Below, in pieces: positions 5,745-10,707 of a stretch of DNA of 10,707 nt (position 1 is the first letter of the stretch; every line of letters starts with the position of its first letter). The notes under the pieces are model-generated. The model was not told the DNA's origin. It ran no database searches and saw nothing but the letters and a program-made list of their open reading frames with translations. Origin of the DNA: an uncultured Oxalobacter sp. Its GTDB lineage: Bacteria > Pseudomonadota > Gammaproteobacteria > Burkholderiales > Burkholderiaceae_D. The stretch spans positions 1-10,707 of the forward strand of contig CAJKQK010000070.1 in assembly GCA_905202055.1 (NCBI GenBank), in the 5' to 3' direction. The position numbers and the translations under genes were made by a program.

Positions 5745-6440
5745 ATGATTACAGCAGATATTCAGGGTTTGGAACCCGGTGAAAAAGTTCAGTTGTTCGA
5801 ACTGGATGCCAGTGGAATCGGCGGGGATTATTTCCGGTTTCACGGGTACCAGACAGGAGAGATCTGGTGGCAGGGCAAGGAATATTCGGCCTGGCCGATT
5901 CAGGCGGAAGGGTTTGCCAGAACAGGGGAGGCACAGCAGCCCGCACCTGTTCTTACCCTGGGTAATGTGGATGGTTCCATATCCGCCTTATGCGTCTATT
6001 TCGACGATCTGGTCGGTGCGAAACTGTTCCGGCATACGACACTGGGCAAATATCTGGACGCGAAAAACTTCCCTGACGGCAATCCGGACGCCGACCCGAA
6101 CGAGGCCTTTGCCAGCGAACTCTGGTACATCGAGCAGAAAAAAGCCGAAAGCAACGATATCGTCCAGTTCGAGTTGTCCAGTGCACTGGATTTCAACGGT
6201 GTCAAATTGCCTCGCAGGCAAATTGTCGCCAACGTCTGCTGGTGGCTTTCCAGCGGAGGGTATCGCGGGCCCTATTGCGGCTATACCGGAGAGGCCTGTT
6301 TCGACAAAAACGACAAACCCGTCACCGATCCGAAGCTGGATCAGTGCGGAGGACGACTGACTTCCTGCAAGTGCCGTTTCGGCGAACACAACCCGTTGCC
6401 GTTCGGCAGTTTTCCGGCTGCGGATCTGATCAGGAGCTGA
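5745..6440 (+). CDS. L: Minor tail protein L, probable iron-sulfur tail tip protein
   Basis: The 231 aa match lambda gpL (232 aa), a tail tip component. The N-terminal part (residues about 1-150) is the tip scaffold. The C-terminal part carries a cysteine cluster: C165 (NVCWW), C178, C185 (PYCGYTGEACF), C201, C208 and C210 (DQCGGRLTSCKCRFG). Lambda gpL is known to bind a [4Fe-4S] cluster through C-terminal cysteines, so a cluster is likely here. The motif GGYRGPYCGY is typical. The ribosome site for the next gene (AGGAG) lies inside the end of this gene. Residue assignments are read from the sequence, and which four cysteines ligate is inference. Confidence 0.9.
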   Translation: MITADIQGLEPGEKVQLFELDASGIGGDYFRFHGYQTGEIWWQGKEYSAWPIQAEGFARTGEAQQPAPVLTLGNVDGSISALCVYFDDLVGAKLFRHTTLGKYLDAKNFPDGNPDADPNEAFASELWYIEQKKAESNDIVQFELSSALDFNGVKLPRRQIVANVCWWLSSGGYRGPYCGYTGEACFDKNDKPVTDPKLDQCGGRLTSCKCRFGEHNPLPFGSFPAADLIRS

Positions 6441-6441
6441 T

Positions 6442-7167
6442 ATGACGCCACAAACGATAGACGCCATACGCGCGCACGCGGAGAAAGAATTTCCGAAAGA
6501 AGCGTGCGGCCTGCTTTGTGTCATTCGCGGCAGGGAAAAATACCTTCCGTGCCGCAATATGGCAGGTAGTGACGAACAGTTCATCCTCTCTTGCCGGGAC
6601 TATGCGAATGCCGAGGAAAAAGGGGAAATCATTGCTGTCGTCCACTCCCATCCGAACGTCCCGGCCATTCCAAGCGAAGCCGACAAAACGGCATGCGAGG
6701 CCAGCGGCCTGACCTGGCATATTGTCCATGTGTCGGATGCGGAGGGCAAGCCGGTGGCAGGCGATATCGTCACGTTCGAGCCATGCGGCTACGAGGCGCC
6801 TCTGGTCGGACGGGAATTTTCGCACGGAGTCAACGACTGCTATCAGCTCATCCGCGACTGGTATGCCCGCGAACGGGGCATTGCCCTGAGAAATTTCGAG
6901 CGGACGGAAGGCTGGTGGGAACGCGGGGAAGACCTGTATATGAAACATTATGCCGACGCCGGTTTTTATCCCGTCCACGGCGAACTGGAAGAGGGCGATG
7001 TCATTCTCATGCAGGTAAGGGCGTATGAGGCCAATCATGCCGCCATTTATCTGGGGGAAGGCATGATGTTGCACCATCTTTACGGAAGATTGTCCAGCAG
7101 GGATGTCTATGGCGGTTACTGGAAAGACGTCACCCGGGCAGTGGTACGTTATGGCGATGAACAGTGA
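6442..7167 (+). CDS. K: Tail protein K: JAMM metalloprotease plus NlpC/P60 peptidase
   Basis: The 241-aa tail tip assembly protein has two domains, as in lambda gpK. Residues 1-115 are a JAB/MPN domain with E20 and the metal-binding H68-S-H70 ... D81 pattern (HSHP, then S78 and D81). Residues 120-241 are an NlpC/P60 domain with catalytic C133 (GVNDCYQLIRDWY) and H199 (ANHAAIYLG), followed by a conserved HHLYGRLS segment. Both active sites look complete. The protein may process tail components or cut peptidoglycan during penetration. The role is inferred from the family. The ribosome site is AGGAG five bases before the ATG. A gap of 126 bases without a gene follows, before the next hairpin. 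Confidence 0.92.
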   Translation: MTPQTIDAIRAHAEKEFPKEACGLLCVIRGREKYLPCRNMAGSDEQFILSCRDYANAEEKGEIIAVVHSHPNVPAIPSEADKTACEASGLTWHIVHVSDAEGKPVAGDIVTFEPCGYEAPLVGREFSHGVNDCYQLIRDWYARERGIALRNFERTEGWWERGEDLYMKHYADAGFYPVHGELEEGDVILMQVRAYEANHAAIYLGEGMMLHHLYGRLSSRDVYGGYWKDVTRAVVRYGDEQ

Positions 7168-7293
7168 AATGCATGTCGGTATCGCAAGAGATTTTGCCGT
7201 AAAGGCAGGATATGGTGCCATTCGTGCAAACCGGTTTTCAACACGCATCGGGGAAACGGGGGCTGTCCTGTTTTTGCGGCATCAGGATCAACA

Positions 7294-7317
7294 GCCCGCG
7301 TCACGCGGGCTTTTTTT
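7294..7317 (+). terminator. Terminator hairpin before the first I copy
   Basis: A perfect 7-bp stem GCCCGCG (7294-7300) / CGCGGGC (7304-7310) with a TCA loop is followed by seven T (7311-7317). It ends 12 bases before the start codon at 7329 and only three bases before the ribosome site GGGTGA. A minimal frame M-G-E-R starts at ATG 7318 and stops by overlap with the I start (ATGA). Confidence 0.75.
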
Positions 7318-7328
7318 ATGGGTGAACG

Positions 7329-7919
7329 ATGACTTCATTAAAAACAATAAGGCTGTACGGCAAGCTCGGCACCAAATTCGGCCGCCTGCACCGGCTTGCC
7401 GTCAACAGTGCGGCAGAAGCCGTCCGCGCCTTGTGTGCATTGCGGCCCGGTTTTGAGCGGGAATTGATGACCAGCCGGGACAGGGGGATTGGATATGCCG
7501 TGTTTCTGGGCAAGAAGAATCTGAGGCAAGAGCAGCTGGCCGAAGAGGCTGAAGAACGCGAAATCCGGATCGCTCCGGTATTGCAGGGGGCGGGTTTCGG
7601 CTCCATTTTCAAAATCATACTCGGCGTGGTACTGGTCGTGGTTTCATTTTACATCCCGGCGACATGGGGGGTATGGGGTGAAGTTCTTGCCGTGGCGGCA
7701 AAAGGTCTTGGTATGTCACTGGCGATGACAGGCATTACCGAAATGCTGACACCCAAAGGACTTTCAGCCAGAGACAGGCCTAAAAACGGCGCTTCCTACA
7801 CCTTTAACGGCCCCGTCAATACCACGGCACAAGGCAATCCGGTTCCGGTGGGATACGGGCGCATGATTATCGGTTCTGCCGTCATCTCGGCAGGGATTTA
7901 CAGTGCCGACCGGCTTTGA
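7329..7919 (+). CDS. I: Tail assembly protein I, first copy
   Basis: The 196-aa protein is of the lambda gpI family of tail tip assembly proteins. Residues 1-88 form the basic N-terminal part (LKTIRLYGKLGTKFGRLHRLAV...GYAVFLGKKNL). Residues 93-140 are hydrophobic, with two membrane-like stretches. Residues 145-196 carry the conserved ending NTTAQGNPVPVGYGRMIIG, which is the family's 'G-PVP-GYGR' signature. The start has GGGTGA four bases upstream. This is one of two tandem copies, and its own hairpin precedes it. Lambda has a single I gene. Confidence 0.85.
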   Translation: MTSLKTIRLYGKLGTKFGRLHRLAVNSAAEAVRALCALRPGFERELMTSRDRGIGYAVFLGKKNLRQEQLAEEAEEREIRIAPVLQGAGFGSIFKIILGVVLVVVSFYIPATWGVWGEVLAVAAKGLGMSLAMTGITEMLTPKGLSARDRPKNGASYTFNGPVNTTAQGNPVPVGYGRMIIGSAVISAGIYSADRL

Positions 7920-7965
7920 ACCATTCATTCCTGCGTACAGGCAATGCCTGCCAGCGCACAACATA

Positions 7966-7986
7966 CCCGCGAAACGCGGGTTTTTT
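7966..7986 (+). terminator. Terminator hairpin before the second I copy
   Basis: A perfect 6-bp stem CCCGCG (7966-7971) / CGCGGG (7975-7980) with an AAA loop is followed by six T (7981-7986). It sits 11 bases before the start codon at 7998, at nearly the same spacing as the hairpin before the first copy. The hairpin therefore seems to have been duplicated with the gene. Confidence 0.7.
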
Positions 7987-7997
7987 ACGGGTGAAAA

Positions 7998-8618
7998 ATG
8001 ACACCATTAAAAACAATACGTTTATACGGAAAACTGGGCACGCGGTTCGGCCGGATTCACCGTCTGGCAGTCGCCAGTGCAGCCGAAGCCGTCCGGGCCC
8101 TGTGCATGACCAGACCCGGTTTCGAACGCGAGTTGATGACGAGCCGGGACAGGGGCGTCGATTACGCCGTATTTCTGGGAAAAAAGAACATTCGTCAGGA
8201 AGAGCTGGCCGATCCCGCCGGCAAGGATGACATCCGGATCGCTCCGGTTTTGCAAGGCGCATCCAAAGGCGGGATATTCCAGATCATTCTGGGTGCCGCA
8301 CTGATGGTTTTCGCCATGTGGGCACAAGGTTCTTTTACTTCCCTCGGCAGCCTGTCGGAAGCGCTCAAGGCAGAAAGCTGGATTGGCGTGACCGCCATGA
8401 TGGAGATGTCGATGATGATGGGGGGTGTCCTGCAACTGCTTTCGCCACAAATGAAAGGCCTCTCGACCAGAGACAATGTTGAAAACGGCGCGTCTTACGC
8501 CTTCAACGGGGCCGTCAATACCACGGCACAGGGAAATCCGGTTCCGGTAGGGTACGGACGAATGATAGTCGGTTCGGCAGTCATCTCTGCCGGCATATAC
8601 GCAATGGATCAAAAATGA
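7998..8618 (+). CDS. I: Tail assembly protein I, second copy
   Basis: The 206-aa paralogue of the preceding protein has the same layout. By eye, residues 1-88 match the first copy at about 72 of 88 positions and the last 52 residues at about 41 of 52. The middle (89-154) is about ten residues longer and almost unrelated, with a methionine-rich stretch (AMMEMSMMMGG) and a Gly/Ser-rich part. The ribosome site is GGGTGA before ATG 7998. The stop overlaps the J start (ATGA at 8615-8618), as in lambda-type tails, so this copy occupies the canonical I position. The two copies may form a mixed assembly, or one may be redundant. Confidence 0.85.
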   Translation: MTPLKTIRLYGKLGTRFGRIHRLAVASAAEAVRALCMTRPGFERELMTSRDRGVDYAVFLGKKNIRQEELADPAGKDDIRIAPVLQGASKGGIFQIILGAALMVFAMWAQGSFTSLGSLSEALKAESWIGVTAMMEMSMMMGGVLQLLSPQMKGLSTRDNVENGASYAFNGAVNTTAQGNPVPVGYGRMIVGSAVISAGIYAMDQK

Positions 8619-10707
8619 ATATTATCGGTTACAAAAAAGGCGGGGGCAGTTCCCATACGCCTGTCGAACAGACGGACAACCTGCACAGTACCGCGTATGC
8701 ACGCGTTCTGGATCTCGTCGCTGAAGGCGAAATCAAAGGGTTGGCCAACGGACTCCAGTCTATCTATCTGGACGAGACGCCACTGGCCAACCCGGATGGC
8801 TCCCTGAATTTCAGGGGCGTCTCGGTCGACTTTCGTGCCGGGACGCAGGATCAGGAACATATTTCCGGTTTTCCCGCAGTTGAAAATGAAATCGGAGTCG
8901 GCGTCGAACTGACTTCAAAACAACCCTGGATACACGCCATCAACAATGTGCAATTGTCCGCTATCCGTGTTCGCCTTTCTGCAGACGGCCTTTCAAAAGC
9001 CAATACCTCCAATGGCGATATCAACGGCTACCGTGTGGAGTATGCCATCGACATCTCGACGGATCAGGGCAGTTTTGTCGAAGTGCTGAAAACGGCCTTT
9101 GACGGCAAAACGACCAGCAAATATGAACGGACTCACCGTATCGAGCTGCCGAAAGCAAACAGTGGCTGGTCCGTCCGGGTACGGCGCCTGACCGCCAACG
9201 CCAACAGCCAGACTACCTCGGACAGAACGTCTGTCGTTTCCTATACGGAGGTGATCGACGCCAAATTGCGCTATCCGATGAGCGCCATCGTCGGTGTACA
9301 GGTCGACGCATCACAGTTCCAGAGCATCCCGGTACGCGCTTACGACATGTACCTGAAAATCATCAGGGTCCCTTCCAATTACGATCCCGAAAAGCGGACT
9401 TGTGACGGGGACTGGGACGGCACCTTCAAACCGGCATGGAGCAACAATCCGGCATGGGTTTTTTACGATCTTGTTTTGAATGACCGGTACGGTCTTGGCC
9501 ATCTTGTCCCGGATATACAGATCGACAAATGGTCGCTTTACCGGATTGCCCGGTACGCCGACCAGATGGTCCCGGACGGCAAGGGAGGCTATGAGCCCCG
9601 TTTTACGTGTAACGTCTATATCCAGTCCCGTAAAGAAGCGTATGCCGTCCTGCAGGACATCGCCTCCATTTTCAGGGGCATTACCTACTGGGCAGGCAGC
9701 AACATTACGGCATCGTCCGATATGCCTGTCGAACCGGTCTATACCTATACGGCGGCCAACGTGATCGACGGCAAATTCACCCGCATCGGTACCAGCCGCA
9801 AGACGCGCTATACCGTCGCGCTCGTCAGCTGGAACGACCCGGCCGATTTTTACCGGGCCAAAGTCGAATATGTGTCCGACGACGAAGGGATCAAACGCTA
9901 TGGCGTCCAGCAGCTCGAAATCACGGCGTTCGGATGTACCTCGCAGGGCGAGGCACAGCGACGGGGACACTGGGCTCTTGTCACCTCCCGGCTGGAAACC
10001 GGAACCATCAGTTTTTCCGTCGGCCTTGACGGTGCCATTGCCTTGCCGGGACAGATTGTCCGTGTCGCCGACCCTCACCGTATGGGACGCCGCAATGCAG
10101 GCCGCATCAAATCGGCATCGGGCCGTGTCGTCGTACTCGACAAGGCACCGACCGTAACGGTCGGCGACAAACTGACCGTCATATTGCCGACAGGGGAAAC
10201 GGAAACCCGTAACGTCGTCAGAGTCGTGGAAGACAGCATCACCGTCAATGCCGACTGGACGACACTCCCTGTTGAAAATGCCGTCTGGTTCGTGGACAGC
10301 ATCGATCTGGCCGCACCGATGTACCGGATCATGTCCATTACCGAAAAAGACGGGCTGACGTACGACATCTCCGCCATTCAATATGAACCGGGCAAATTCG
10401 ACTATATCGACAACGCCGTGCGCATCACGTCGAAGCCGGAGAGTGTCAGTGAACCGAGACCGAAGCCACCGGTTAACATCGACGTCAACGAATCGCTGTA
10501 CGTCGTCGGTATCCGTTCCTTCGGTATCCGTGCGACGGTATCATGGACGAGTGACGCTCACCGTTTCGAATTCGCCTACCGCAAGGAAAACGGTACCTGG
10601 ACGACACTGAATACCCGTGACCCGTCCATCGATATTTACGGTCTGGATGAAGCGGTTTACGAATTTTCCGTGATGGCGATTTCCTCAACAGGCCTTCAAT
10701 CCGAACC
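8615..10707 (+). CDS. J: Host specificity / tail tip protein J (partial, runs off right edge)
   Basis: The frame is open from ATG 8615 to the window end (697 codons). It starts MNIIGYKKGGGSSHTPVEQTDN..., followed by AYARVLDLVAEGEIKGL, the standard lambda gpJ N-terminus. Near residue 278 is the diagnostic NPAWVFYDLVLNDRYGLG segment, then the long tip-barrel domain (about 300-600). From about residue 612 a fibronectin type III-like domain begins after a proline-rich linker. Lambda J is 1132 aa. The C-terminal receptor-binding part, which would decide the target bacteria, lies outside the window. There are no internal stops or frameshifts. Confidence 0.93.
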   Translation, partial: MNIIGYKKGGGSSHTPVEQTDNLHSTAYARVLDLVAEGEIKGLANGLQSIYLDETPLANPDGSLNFRGVSVDFRAGTQDQEHISGFPAVENEIGVGVELTSKQPWIHAINNVQLSAIRVRLSADGLSKANTSNGDINGYRVEYAIDISTDQGSFVEVLKTAFDGKTTSKYERTHRIELPKANSGWSVRVRRLTANANSQTTSDRTSVVSYTEVIDAKLRYPMSAIVGVQVDASQFQSIPVRAYDMYLKIIRVPSNYDPEKRTCDGDWDGTFKPAWSNNPAWVFYDLVLNDRYGLGHLVPDIQIDKWSLYRIARYADQMVPDGKGGYEPRFTCNVYIQSRKEAYAVLQDIASIFRGITYWAGSNITASSDMPVEPVYTYTAANVIDGKFTRIGTSRKTRYTVALVSWNDPADFYRAKVEYVSDDEGIKRYGVQQLEITAFGCTSQGEAQRRGHWALVTSRLETGTISFSVGLDGAIALPGQIVRVADPHRMGRRNAGRIKSASGRVVVLDKAPTVTVGDKLTVILPTGETETRNVVRVVEDSITVNADWTTLPVENAVWFVDSIDLAAPMYRIMSITEKDGLTYDISAIQYEPGKFDYIDNAVRITSKPESVSEPRPKPPVNIDVNESLYVVGIRSFGIRATVSWTSDAHRFEFAYRKENGTWTTLNTRDPSIDIYGLDEAVYEFSVMAISSTGLQSE

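Noticed and set aside
7103..7456. A 117-codon frame bridging the K-I gap and entering I
   Set aside because: It has no ribosome site, reads through the terminator hairpin, and its second half resembles the shadow frame over the second I copy, as expected for an out-of-frame reading of duplicated DNA.
9311..10381. A 356-codon frame on the minus strand
   Set aside because: It lies wholly opposite J, which is a clear family member in the plus strand. The long antisense frame follows from J's codon use.
1..10707. CRISPR array, tRNA, rRNA or insertion sequence
   Set aside because: I found no regularly spaced repeats, no tRNA-like cloverleaf, no rRNA and no transposase on either strand.

Overview
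The window looks like bacterial chromosome from a Gram-negative proteobacterium, by inference a betaproteobacterium of about 50-55% GC (a Burkholderiales-type genome; the species cannot be fixed from sequence alone). It carries the tail half of a lambda-like, non-contractile (siphovirus-type) phage locus next to what looks like an ordinary host gene.

Layout. Positions 1-43 hold the first codons of a gene on the minus strand. It is divergent from a LysR-family regulator (162-1028, plus) that has its own sigma70-type promoter. Positions 1029-1649 contain no convincing gene but hold two near-perfect palindromes that look like operators. A small gene (1650-2000) resembles phage Q-like late regulators. 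It is followed by a strong intrinsic terminator, a candidate promoter and two more terminators (2001-2440). From 2441 to the right edge everything is one co-directional tail operon: a 64-aa protein of unknown function, a tail terminator/completion protein (DUF3168-like), the tail tube protein (lambda V-like), a tail assembly chaperone pair (G and T) with a clear -1 frameshift site, a tape measure protein, then M, L, K, two tandem copies of I, and J, which is open at the right edge.

How it works together. The order terminator-V-G/T-H-M-L-K-I-J is the canonical lambda tail order. Every reading frame is intact, so the locus could still build a tail. Two things differ from a normal prophage. No terminase, portal, protease, capsid or head-tail connector gene lies between the Q-like regulator and the tail genes: the tail operon follows directly on a regulatory region and a host-type gene. 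The tape measure is only 379 aa and keeps little beyond the conserved lambda-type C-terminal domain. Together these suggest a domesticated tail-only particle (an F-pyocin-like flexible tailocin with a very short tail), although a deletion-remnant prophage cannot be excluded from this window.

Stem-loops followed by T-runs recur in front of tail genes (2265, 2400, 3009, 7294, 7966, plus a stem-loop at 4181). This would suit an operon read under antitermination control.
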